This document shows, piece after piece, positions 23,580-35,411 of a DNA stretch of 64,000 nt. Position 1 is the first letter of the stretch; each line of letters starts with the position of its first letter. The translations under genes and the position numbers were made by a program. The notes beneath the pieces are model-generated. The model did not search any database and was not told where the DNA came from. It worked only from the letters and a program-made list of their open reading frames with translations. Source of the stretch: Heliocidaris tuberculata (Eukaryota > Echinodermata > Echinoidea > Camarodonta > Echinometridae); NCBI GenBank assembly GCA_025618425.1, contig CM046849.1, positions 33,592,336-33,656,335 of the forward strand, given 5' to 3'.

Positions 23580-24559
23580 AGCTATACATACAGAGAGTCG
23601 CGACATTGGAGGCCGCGGAGCTGTTTGCTAGGGATCGGTTGTGATTTTACTGATTTTAACTGAGGTTAGAAATGAGGTTGCACAATTCTTAACTATACGG
23701 TCACAAACACCCTTATATATGCATCATTTTCTCCAAAGTGGATACTCAAACAGCATTTCTATTCTTAGTAAATCGAGATGAGGTATTAGTCAGTGGTTCC
23801 GACGAAAGAAACATATAACGTCAAAGTTAAGGAAAAAGTAATAAAGGGAGGTTATATGCTTAGGTAACGTATGTTTCAAGGACCTTTGCGACAAATTTCA
23901 TTTATGAAATATTGAACTTTAAAATATTTATCAGACATTATCCTTTTGTTTTTCTTGTGAGCCAACAAATCAGATTGTTTCTATAACACTAGTTATAAGC
24001 ATATGAAAATACAAATTTATGTTCACCAAAACCGTAAATTATGTCAGTTATTACTTTGCGACATGAGGTTTTTGCCCTGCACACAATATTTATAAAAGTG
24101 TAATTTCTGAAATAAACATACACGAGTGCTCAGATTTTCAGAAGTTATAGTCCATTATGTGTTTAAGGATGTCATATTAGTGTCATTAATCATAACTTGC
24201 AAAAATATTGAATATTCTTAATTCATGGTGAGTGTGACACTTTTTCCCCCATTTGGTACATTTTTAGTGGTTTTGACCCATGTAGGTGCACGTGGGCTCC
24301 ATAGTTGATAACCGTAGATTTGCAATTCTCAGTCAACGAAATCGAATGCATGAAATATATATTAAAAAAAAAAAAGAAAAAAAAAAGTCTGTGCTATGTG
24401 ACCGGATACATTGCGTCTTTTCTTACATAAGTAGCCAAATTATACATAATGGCTTGTGTTATATTTGGAAACAACATAGATAAAAGGCATAAATATACGA
24501 GTTCGAAAATACGCGAAATAAATAACAACATATAGAAATATAATTCCTGGAAAATATTT

Positions 24560-24712
24560 TCATGCCTGTTGAAAAGTTTTTGACCCCCCCCCCCCCCCCC
24601 CTGAGAGAGAGCCGGGATGGTGACGTAATCCCCGAGTTTTGATAGACAAAGTAATTTTCCACCCCTGACCCCCCCCCCCCCCCCGATAACGATAATACTG
24701 GCTCTGCCCCTG
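24560..24712. mobile_element. Probable hAT-type MITE end with poly-C tracts
   Basis: Two poly-C tracts of about 18 bases are followed by GGCTCTGCCCCTG, which resembles the CAGGGGC-type end of hAT MITEs in inverted orientation. The left boundary and target duplication were not found. Confidence 0.4.
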
Positions 24713-24912
24713 TAATGTTGTCATCTTCTGTATCCTATTTCTCCTTTTCTGTGCTTTTCTGTTATGCTTTCCTTCCTTACTTCTTCATTTTTTGCCATAT
24801 GAAAAATAAGTCTACTTGAAGAATTTGACAATGATTAACATGAGGTGTACACCGGGTGGGCTATAGGCGGTTAGCAGTAAAAATACAAATATGTATATTT
24901 GTATATGTATTC

Positions 24913-24918
<6 letters not shown>

Positions 24919-25002
<84 letters not shown>

Positions 25003-25012
25003 ACTCTTTCTC
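24919..25012. repeat. (CT)n microsatellite
   Basis: About 75 bp of uninterrupted CT repeat followed by a short CACTCT variant. Confidence 0.95.
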
Positions 25013-25735
25013 TACCTGCGAGGTAAACTAAACTTGCTGATTCAAGATCAAGGAAAGAGAACAGGATGATGAATTTGGGATTTCCGGTGCCCTCTTTCTC
25101 TTTCTAGGTGCAGAAAGCGACAACGTTTGCACACTACAAACACACAAGGCAACATACAGTGAATACATTGTACAAGACTTTCCTACCCTGCGAACAAAAA
25201 GCCATTCACTGAGGCACGTAAAATGCTCAGCGCGCGCCGCAGTACAATGTATTAGACGCATTGGATATGCTGCGATGCATGACATTTGTAGGCAATCTGC
25301 TGGACACTTGAGAATATTAACATGGATTTATTACAGCTGATGGATATTTGTCGCAATTTTCTGTCCATATCTTGCAATACTGGTGAGTACAAGATTATTT
25401 ATTAGAACCATATATTATTCGGACGTATGTTATCGCATGTTCCATGTAATATAATTCCTTGCAAACAGCAAAGTAGGTTATACTGTACTACATGTAGGCC
25501 TACATCCTCTGTAAATCTGTGAAAATGAAAGTGCTTCAGTTGATTGTTGAAGCGAATTGTATAATCTTCGAGGGGCCAAGAGATTAACAATGACTGGCCT
25601 TAAAGCTTTCAGCATAATGACAAATGTCATTTTTCAAATTCTACTGCTAGTATGTGTGGATGTAAGATTGCAAGATAGACAAGGGTTCCGATAACTGTAT
25701 GGATTGTTTACTACTTTGTTGGCTTGAAAACCTCG

Positions 25736-26270
25736 AAAACCTACCTATGAAATAAAAGAAGTCACTATGCTATGCCTATATTATGCCTATGCCTAAATCA
25801 TTATCAATATATGTATTGTGGCAAATAATAATACACTATATATGTTACATAATGAGCCCACACAAAATTATTTCTACTGAAATTAGACAAGTATATAGGC
25901 CTACTTTTAAAAGCTGTATAATTTATATATTATTCTGTTATTATCTGTTATTCTGTTATTATTACTACAGTGAAACATTTTTTTGTTTTGTTTTGCTATT
26001 CTTGGAAATTCAAAAACCTACCTATAAAATAAAAGAAGTCACTGTGCTATGCCTATATATGCCTATGCCTAAATCATTATCATTACGTGTACTATTGTGG
26101 CAAATAAGGACCGTATTAATGTTACATAATTAGTCCACACAAATATATTTCTACTGATATCAGACAAGTATAGGCCTACTTTTAAAAACTGTATAATTTA
26201 TATATTTTTAGGTAATTCCTACAGACACAGTGAAACATAGTTTTGGTTTGTTATTCTCGGAAATTCATCT
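25736..26270. repeat. Two-copy direct tandem duplication, unit about 277 bp
   Basis: Two adjacent copies start AAACCTACCTATGAAATAAA (about 25738) and AAACCTACCTATAAAATAAA (about 26014) and stay alignable to GGAAATTCA. They include the words ATGCCTATGCCTAAATC and GTATAGGCCTAC. The copies have diverged by substitutions and small indels. Confidence 0.85.
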
Positions 26271-28094
26271 AGTATGATGTTACACGTCTCAGGTTATTCT
26301 TAGCGCATATGGGAATATAATTCTAGATGAGTGTTTGTATGAGGATTTCACATGTAGTATCTTACTAGACAGAAATAACCGTCTGTTATGGGAATCATAT
26401 TAAAACTGACTTGTGTCAACATTCTATGTACGGAGGTTAGTGGAGCCAGACGTGTAGTCTCAGTGGAACAACCGACGATACGAGACTGAAGCTGCTTTTT
26501 GTCTAATATCTTACATGCTATACATCTCAAGTTCACGTTCACATTCTCTCTCTCAGAGCAGGGAGTGCTCCCTGCTTAGAGGTATAGATGAGCCCTAACG
26601 TCTACATGTAGCGTTGCTTGGATTGTCTTGGCTTTTACGTGACCTTTATGCTGTATGTATATTAGTCACACAGTTTTATGATCTTAGGCTTGAACCATCA
26701 ACGTACACTGTTCAATTAGCAACTTCACATTGCATATGTACATTGTCCAAGGGGTTACTATATTTCAGGGTGTTTATATGCTCCTAAGAAAATATAGATT
26801 GCTTGCTTGCCTTTTTATATTTGTTAAAAAACATCTAATAAATACATATTCATATAGACTAGGCGTACTAAAATAAATAAATGAAGAATTAACAAAAATG
26901 ACGACTGGAAAGCTCTATTCGGAGCCATTAATGAGTTCGTTCTTCCTAAACGATACATCGTCCTATAAACAGAAAACATTTCAAGGAAACTTAATGCCAA
27001 TACTTTAGGACAAGGGTTAGAAATTGAAAAGAAAGGGGGGAAAAAAAAACATCATTTACGTATTCGATAAAATAATGGTTCTGTTCGATTAACAATTGAT
27101 GCAATAAACCGATGAAGATGTATATAGAGATGCCATGATTTACATGTAGATGCATTCATTCGTATACATTATTATTATACACTGATATACACTGATTTCT
27201 GAGGAGTTACACGCCTGTAATTGTCAAGGAGCTAATGTTTATTTATTTTATATACGCTTATCACAATACTGAATATAATTAATATGAGATTAGATAGGCT
27301 TACTTTTGAGGCCTGGGTTATACTAACTGCGAATGCAAAAAAAAAAAAAAAATACATGATAGAAATCAATATTTATTTTATTGTGTCACTGTTGAAGCTA
27401 TGACATTTGCACCTCCAGAATTGACGATGTTACATGTGCATTTTTTATCACTTTCATGTTTATAATATGATAGTGATTAATTAGAAAATTAGAAAATTTT
27501 CGTGTTCTCTTCAATTAATCTGGAATATAATGAATAACGCACCTGATGAAATGAAATTCCAAACAATGGTGATTATTAGCAAGAATTATACGTGTCCAGA
27601 ATTTGCTTCGCCATAAATACTATACGTTTTGTTCAGTAGTTGTTAGACATATTTTATTTAATTCAATCCACCAATGCTGAGATCTATAACATATTATGTT
27701 GGTGATTCATTTCATGCTGTTAAAGCTTGTATTACAGGACAGATTAGTGCACATGGCATGAATTATAATGAATGTAATAACAACTAATCATGACAAATGA
27801 TATACAGAACGCAATCTTTTCTTCGATCCATTAGATATTTAGACTACTTAATGGATGCGGATACTTCAATGCAATGATGATAGCACAAATTAATTTCAGA
27901 GGCATTTTGAATTGCGTTCTTCCTTTGAGCGATATCATGATTGCCACAGTGATTTGAATTATTCGCTTTTCCATTTATCATACACCAGAGAAACCAACAT
28001 TCAAAAATTACAAATTTAAATCCATTTTGTTGCCTTATATCAAGATGATTTGAATCAGTTTGTATGTCATGATCTTGATTGCATTAACATAAAA

Positions 28095-28165
28095 TTAAAC
28101 TTTGAAAAATTTCAAATTAAACTTTGTAAAATTTCAAATTAAACTTTGAAAAATTTCAAAATAAA
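28095..28165. repeat. Three-copy 27-bp tandem repeat
   Basis: Three near-identical copies of AATTAAACTTTGNAAAATTTCA in a row. Confidence 0.85.
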
Positions 28166-31100
28166 TAAGACTCTCAAAAAAATTTGCGTTGATTTGTAAG
28201 ATACATTTTGTTAAGACGTACTTATACATTATTTAATAACGAAGCTGAATTAATAATTTTTTTTTCAAAAGAAGAAGAAAATTATTTAAAAGAATCAAAC
28301 CAGATACGTTCGATTTCACATAGAATGTAGGCCTAGGAAACGTTTAATTGAACATTATTATAATTGTTCCGCTGCATGAAGTGTGTCTGAATTATGAGGA
28401 AAGGAGCCGCCTTTCTCTCAGCTCTCCGCTTTCCTCAGTTATATCCGGCATCCATGCACACGTAGGCAATACAATTGCCAGAGGAATTTTATAATTATGT
28501 TTGCAGGACTGTCATCACGACTAATGTACTGCCTACAGGATTTCGGTAGATATGATTTTGAATGATGGATGCAGAGATGAATTATTATGTAGGTATGATG
28601 GTATTGAATCATGGTTATTCTGAACACGAACATGAAGGCCTAATGAAGAACGTCTGAAGGTGATCCAATCATGGACTGGGCGCCTTGGAGGGACCGGGGT
28701 GGTGGGGGGGGGGGGGGGCTTACATGAAAATGTTGGTGCAGTAGCTCACTTTGACTTGGGAGGGAGCTACAAGTTCCGAGCTAATAGAGATTCATCTATT
28801 CCATTATGAAAAGGAAACAGTATTTTACTATGTTAATTAAAGTGGTTAATCGTGTGGGTTAAAAAGGAAAGAGAGTGTGCAATATTCGTGAAAATAGTTC
28901 GAGTGCGCATCACTCCAAAGCCAAGTCCATTACGTCGTTTAGTGAATATTATACTGTCAGTCATCCGCAGAAAACTAAAAAAAGGGGAAAAAAAGGTTCT
29001 AAAATTCGTACGTTTAAGCGGTCGGAATATGATATATAGACTTTCAACCAACTTTCAAAACTTAATGAAATGAAGTAGGCCCATAGTGCTATTCTTTGAA
29101 TATTCTTGTTGGAGATGGATTCGCCCTCCCCTTCTTGGCAGGAACGATTGCACTATATCAAATGCTGAATTTTTCATAAATTAATTATGTTGCCAAACGA
29201 TACATGCATGATTATGATGCACTGGCCAGGATATAGCAAGAATCATTGTAAAACACCGAGATTTGCCAACTTCGGACTTTAGAATCAATATTATTTCTTA
29301 AACCTTTATCCTGCCCAGTACAAAATGGATGCTTGAGTGAATAAGGTGTCTAAAAGATCAAGTTTCGTTCTGGTTAAGAGAATACATTTTGAAACAAACT
29401 GCTTGGAAGCAATTTTGAAAGGTTGATTATCTATTGTGAGGTATTAGAATAAGCAAAATTTTAAGAAATTGACTCTGTCTTGATATTTGTAAGTGCCATG
29501 ATACCCCCCCCCCCCCCCCCACCCACTTCAGCTCTTGATGTCCATTGCCCCTCCAACACTGTTCAGTGGCTGGACTCATATACTACTGTCTCTTTTTGAT
29601 TATAGCATACAATGTCGAACATACATGTATGGCATCTTGTGCTTAAAATCTGTAGTTGGAATATCGATTATGATTTTTTTTAGCACTCGAAATTTAAACA
29701 TGGTAGAATGGAGATGGAGTCAATGTATTTTGTTTAAGTAAGTGAAGAGCAACATTATTGTAAAGTTATCGAAGCAGCCATCCAAGATATAATGTTATAT
29801 CAAACTATCAAACTGCGTTCTTGTTAGATTGCGCCTTGAATATTTCACATTCAATACACCCTATTTGTCCAATCGTTGTTATAATAAGAAAGAAAATGAT
29901 ATACGCCTATAATATTAAATTTATGAATAAATTTCACGTTGTCATTTTTACAACCCATTTTAATCAATAGTATATTTTCCCTTTAAAATATTGATCTGCA
30001 CCGGGAATATAAATAGGTGTTTCCCCTTATTGTATTGATTTAAAAAAACACTCCCAGATGCATTTCGTCGAATCATTTTTAGGAAACTTGTCATACATGA
30101 TACAAAACTCCCCCTTTTCAAGATCGTTTACTATTATATGCGCTTATGTATACGATTGAATTGTTGTATACATCGTTTTTCTTTTGATACCACCTTCTCA
30201 AACATGACAGTGGGCGGCGGGACAGATGGAAAATGAGGTTCCCCCTATCGCAGATAAAAAGAAGTGCCCCTTCCGAGGTGAAAATGATCAGTTTCCTAAT
30301 CTTTCGATGATTGACTTCATTTTCTGAGGAATTGTGGGTGGTTTTGCACCCCTTCTCAAACTGTTATGATTCTCCTTGGTATAACTACATGTAGTAATGC
30401 CCCACTACGAAAATAGTTATGACATACGCCACTCTGTTAGTCTACAGCACAAACGTTGATTTGACATGCAAACAAATGCCAGAATGCATCGGATCTTTGG
30501 TCAGGTCTATTCGTATCCATGTATATGTACAGCTTTACAAAACTGATATCAAACATTAATAGTTTATGCATACGATATCATTGTAAATACGTTATATTCT
30601 TGTGTTCTTTTTCAATAAAAACAAAAATACAAAAAAATTGATATCAAACAGCAATGCAGCAAACTATACGTTATTCTAGTGAACTGGTGCTACGGTATCG
30701 TTATGCTTTTGATAAAATAAACCGCCGCAATCAATGAAACAGTTACAGAATCTATACTTTTATGATACTAAGTTAATTGGTTCATTGGTTAATGAACGTC
30801 ACAAAATCGGAAAATCCTGCCGGACACTCCGGCATATGCCAAATCCACCAAGGAACTATATCTGCCGGGACACCGTCCAGGGTTTGTGCCTTCAAAATAT
30901 TTTTCTTGTGAATTCTGTTGTCGCAGTTTCACTTCGGAAGGAATGCTCCTTCGGCTTTCTATTTGTAGTAAAAACATAGAGCTCTCCATTTATAGTCAAA
31001 ACTTCACTGGACTTCTGTGGTAGTAATAGAGATGTAAAAACTACATGTATGTGACGTTTTCTATGCTGCTCTGTGGAGGTGGGCGGGTAGAGGGTTTTGA

Positions 31101-31476
31101 CGGTATACATCGTAATCATTCTATCTCAGTTGAAACATCTGATTTTACAGAAATATACTAGCCTTGTCTTATTGATCTCAGACTAGCTCGCATGGCTTTA
31201 TGCTGTAGGCGAAAATGAGTATTGCCAAGATTATCAACAAACTCAAAGCATTATCACAAATGAATATATATATATATATATATATCTTAAAGATAAAGTT
31301 GAGTTCTTGTCAAGCGATTACATTGTGAAAGAAACTGTCTCAAAATCTGGTCTACATACGAACTGGTGTATAGCCCTATATACTGTGGAGTTTTGGAATC
31401 ATCAAAATGGCAACTGACCCAATCTCGCTGAAAAGCACATGCATTGCACACAGAAATGGGTATATGGGACTACACA

Positions 31477-31740
31477 CAGTGGCCTAGCTGCAGGTGAGCA
31501 CGGAGGGGCACGTGCCCCCCCCCCCCCCATCGCATGGCGAAATAAAATAAAAATAAACAGGAGAGAAAAAGAAAGAAAATGAAAGGGAGAAGCGAAAGGG
31601 AAGAGAAGAGGACGATATGACTCCTTCCCGCACCCTTGCCCTAATCAATGTCCCAGTAAATTCGCATTGTATTTTCCTACCCCCCCCCCCCCCCCATGAT
31701 GCCAGTGCCCCCTCAATGGCTGGACTCACCTATCCCACTG
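31477..31740. mobile_element. Probable hAT-type MITE
   Basis: Starts CAGTGGCCTAGCTGCAGGTG and ends with CACTG preceded by GGACTCACCTATCC. The ends are an imperfect inverted repeat, and the interior has two poly-C tracts like the other hAT-type MITEs here. A related right-end fragment (TGGCTGGACTCA) lies near 29570. No clear target duplication. Confidence 0.5.
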
Positions 31741-31749
31741 ATTGACACT

Positions 31750-31915
31750 TTATTTATTTCTCGTCACATTTCGAATATGAGGGCATTTGAAGAGTAATCC
31801 TTTTCAGGGGATTTTTCTACTATGATGTTCTTTCAAACTGACATAAAATGAATGAGAAAGCTCACAAATTATTTTTTCACCTTTCCCAGAACTCAACCTT
31901 CTCTTTAAATATAGA
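31750..31915. mobile_element. Fragment of the 7709-8310 MITE family, opposite orientation
   Basis: This stretch aligns with the reverse complement of about 7845-7975, for example TTCGAATATGAGGGCATTTG against CAAATGCCCTCATATTCAAA. Neither terminal inverted repeat is evident, so it is a truncated copy. Confidence 0.75.
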
Positions 31916-33719
31916 ATTATGAAAATGCTTGACCATATTTTCCTGCCAATATCTGGTTACTTGTGATCGATAAAGCTGCTATAGAGCATCTCGCTATACA
32001 TGTAGTATACACAATCAGCTACTCACAATATGCTAATGTAAAACACAGAGTAGACATGACTAGTGCACTTTGAACCCTATAATATGATAATAATCATGTC
32101 ATTACCACGTTGACCGTGATGATGGACTGTAGTAGCCCTTAAAGGTAGTCTTCAGGTCTGGTAATGATAAATGTATCTGGAAAGAAATCTACACGTAAGT
32201 TATTCTGAAGTTCACCTCAGAGTGGCGGCATATAAGTATACGCATGGGACTACATACTAGTCGGGACTATACCGGCTCTAAAGTTCATCTATTTTTGTTT
32301 TTTGTTTGGATTTGAAATTCAGTACTCACTTGATTAGATCTTTTGAACATTTATTTTTTTTGTTATCCATATGGCTGAGATATAATTTATTTATTAGTAG
32401 ATTGCGAGAAATACAGTTTAATAGGATTGTGATTTCCCTATAGAGATAATAAATTCTTCATTATGCTGCTGATATCAAAATCACAACCTTGATCATAAAT
32501 TTGAATTATGACTGGATATTATTGAAACTGCTTCCATTAGTTAATTGAAAAAGATTATTCAATGGGGTATAAGGTAAACCCTGTATTTGCTGAATCATAT
32601 ATTCCAAATATGGTTATATTTGATATTCTTTATTTTTATTTTCAACATTGCGACATCTTGTATAAAGTTGATAAAGGATTACGTATGCATGAAGCGAAAA
32701 CTGTTCTCAGTCTCTATACGTGCTCAAAATGCATTGAGGGAATTGAGAAACAAACTATTCATTTCATGAACTCATGAATTAATTGTAATTTAAGAACGTC
32801 ATGAAGTGCGTGAATTATGGTAAATACCAGTATCTGCGGAGTCATTTGTAAAACATGCTGGTATTATGTAGGATGGTTCAGACGGTAATTTGAGTTCTGG
32901 GTATGACAACAATTGTGATTCTCACATCATCCACTAGGTTTAACACTTAACAGGCCTGTAAATAAAAACCTCCGAAGCTGCCGTATAAGGTTTGACAATA
33001 ATAGCATATAGTATCATAGTGATAAGTAAAGAAAGATGAGAGATTGAGCTGATTGAGTCTATATTTATAGTTCATTGTTCATGTTTGCGTAGGGGCTTTT
33101 CTATATTATATTTTTGATTTTTCGAATTTTTTGTTTGCATTTTAATTGTCCAAACTGTATGGTAGACAATACAGAGTGACGTTTACAAATGCAATTCTAT
33201 TATTAGACCTTAAGATTAACACAGACTTGCTGATATGAATGTATCCTTGGCATTGGCTGGAAATTCGATTGCATTCATACAGGATTGGTTCTGTTCCAAC
33301 AAAGCTAAGTAAAACCAGTAGCTCTCCAAAGTGAAGAAACCACAGATGATTATTTTTTTTTTAAATGCTTTAACAAATTAAGACTGGAAAAACGCGTAAA
33401 AATTTGATTTTTTTTTCTTTCTCTCAGACAGATGTAAAATCTACTTTCGAAGGGGAATTTTGCTTTAATGCTAACCACCACAGGCACTATTGCCATCTTA
33501 TCATTAACGAAGTGTGACCATGAAAATACCTCCATTTATTGAAGGCAGTTATATATTCATTCCTTCCTTTCATTTTGTCGAACGTACATTTGACGTGGAT
33601 AATAGTTTTGCTCACGTATAAGTAACATGCTCAGATATAATTTACAATTATGTAACTTCTGTACATAACTTCTGTATATAAATTCTGTATATAACTTCTG
33701 TACATTTTCACTAAGAATT

Positions 33720-33990
33720 TTTTTTTTAAATGTGCTAGCTCGCTTCGCTTGTCAGCAAAAAAATTAGGAATTAAAAGGTTGATATTCGGGCAGAAGGCGT
33801 CAGCCCCCCCCCCCCCCCCAACCCCCTTTTGAAAATGTGTCCGTACGATCAAGATCTCTACATCTGCAATTTTCTTTTATTATTATTTGAGGGGGCGGGG
33901 GAAATTAGTGTGCAGTACTTTTGTCAGCAAATTTGGGTGTCACCCCCCCCCCCCTCCCCCTCCATTCAAAATGTTCTAGCGACGCCCCTG
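33720..33990. mobile_element. Truncated hAT-type MITE
   Basis: Ends AGCGACGCCCCTG, like the hAT-type ends elsewhere, with two poly-C tracts in the interior. The left end is not recognised. Confidence 0.4.
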
Positions 33991-34844
33991 AAGGCGGGTA
34001 TATAATAGTGTGCAAAGGATTGACAGGTGTATAATGTACACAATGAAAAGATGGTCATATACGTATATATACAAAGGGTGGATAAAGTGTAAAATATCCC
34101 ATCAAAACAGATGTATGATAAGGAAGAATAAAGCTTTCAATTGGATGAAATTACGAATATGATAGTAATTACGAACGAATAATCGATATGAAAATAGCTC
34201 GCAATAAAGAGCAAAGGCCGAATGACCTTACTACTCCACTTATAGTGTTCTACATGTTCTACATGTATATCGCTGAGTTCTTTCAAAAAGACTGCGACAG
34301 CAAGGGAATAAATACTAACCTTATTCAGTTATTTGCCTGTGGATAGACGTATACACGTTTCTTACTTGGTGAAAAGCAATATTCTGAATTCATTTATATT
34401 CTTAATAGTATATGCTGTTACTTAAATACACGCCGTGTGATAAAGCAGCAGCTGTTTTTATTGTTGAAAAGAAGGACAAAGACCAGCAAGAGAAAATGAG
34501 AGATCGAGATTAAATCTGTAAGGAGAAAAGTGACTGAGGTAAGGCTGTGGAACCAGGCAATGTCGAGTCGAATAAAAACGTTCGTTACCATAGCAATTGA
34601 TGATATGTCTGCTTGACTGTTTTGTCTCTTAATGAGATATTCTCGGCTTTCAGCATTGTACCCTCTTCCACCTCCCTGATTTTACCATTTGTCTTTGAAT
34701 TACATGTACATGTATAACTGTATAATGACACACCGAACGAAGGCAATTTATTCACCATTACGTTTCTGTAACGCCCCCTACCTTTCTGTCTCTCTCTCTC
34801 TCTCATTCTCAGGCTTCATCTTGATACGTTGCTTATATTTATTT

Positions 34845-35226
34845 CATACCTAGAAAACCATGATAGATTCATGAATATTTTTCTTCGTTTCATTTCTTGT
34901 ACCGCTCCAATACTTTCATACATAGAAAACCATGATATATTCATGAATATTTTTCTTCGTTTCATTTCTTGTACCGCTCCAATACTTTCATACATAGAAA
35001 ACCATGATATCTTCATATTCATGAATAATTTTTCTTCGTTTCATTTCTTGTACCGCTCCAATACTTTCATACATAGAAAACCATGATATCTTCATATTCA
35101 TGAATAATTTTTCTTCGTTTCATTTCTTGTACCGCTCCAATACTTTCATACATAGAAAACCATGATATCTTCATATTCATGAATAATTTTTCTTCGTTTC
35201 ATTTCTTGTACCGCTCCAATACTTTC
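34845..35226. repeat. Minisatellite, about five copies of a 72-79-bp unit
   Basis: Each unit contains CATAGAAAACCATGATA, TTTCTTCGTTTCATTTCTTG and TACCGCTCCAATACTTTCAT. Units start near 34845, 34917, 34989, 35068 and 35147. Later units carry a 7-bp insertion (CTTCATA), giving period 79 instead of 72. Both strands show open frames, but only because the unit lacks stops. Confidence 0.92.
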
Positions 35227-35411
35227 GTGTCTTTGTCAAAATTCTTTCTGTACATGCAAAAAGAAAGATCATTGCATTATGATTCCAAATGTATTTTCGC
35301 AACCAGTCTAAGGTAACACCATGTCTGAATCGTTCCTCACGATTGACAGATTTTCCAAAGTATGATATGTCTGTTTTCCTTGTTAAGCTTTGCATAATAC
35401 ATGTACATGTA

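Larger units (their letters stand above)
20300..25300. other. Intergenic stretch without a supported gene
   Basis: Contains a GA-rich tract (20780-21000), an (AAT)n repeat, a dispersed 15-bp motif, a perfect hairpin at 23551-23579, poly-C tracts and a (CT)n repeat, each noted separately. No exon chain or conserved protein segment was recognised. Confidence 0.6.
26280..35400. other. Intergenic stretch, no supported gene
   Basis: Apart from a three-copy 27-bp repeat, MITE fragments, poly-C/G tracts and the repeat array near 35 kb, no structure was recognised. Reading frames are short and lack recognisable domains. Confidence 0.5.
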
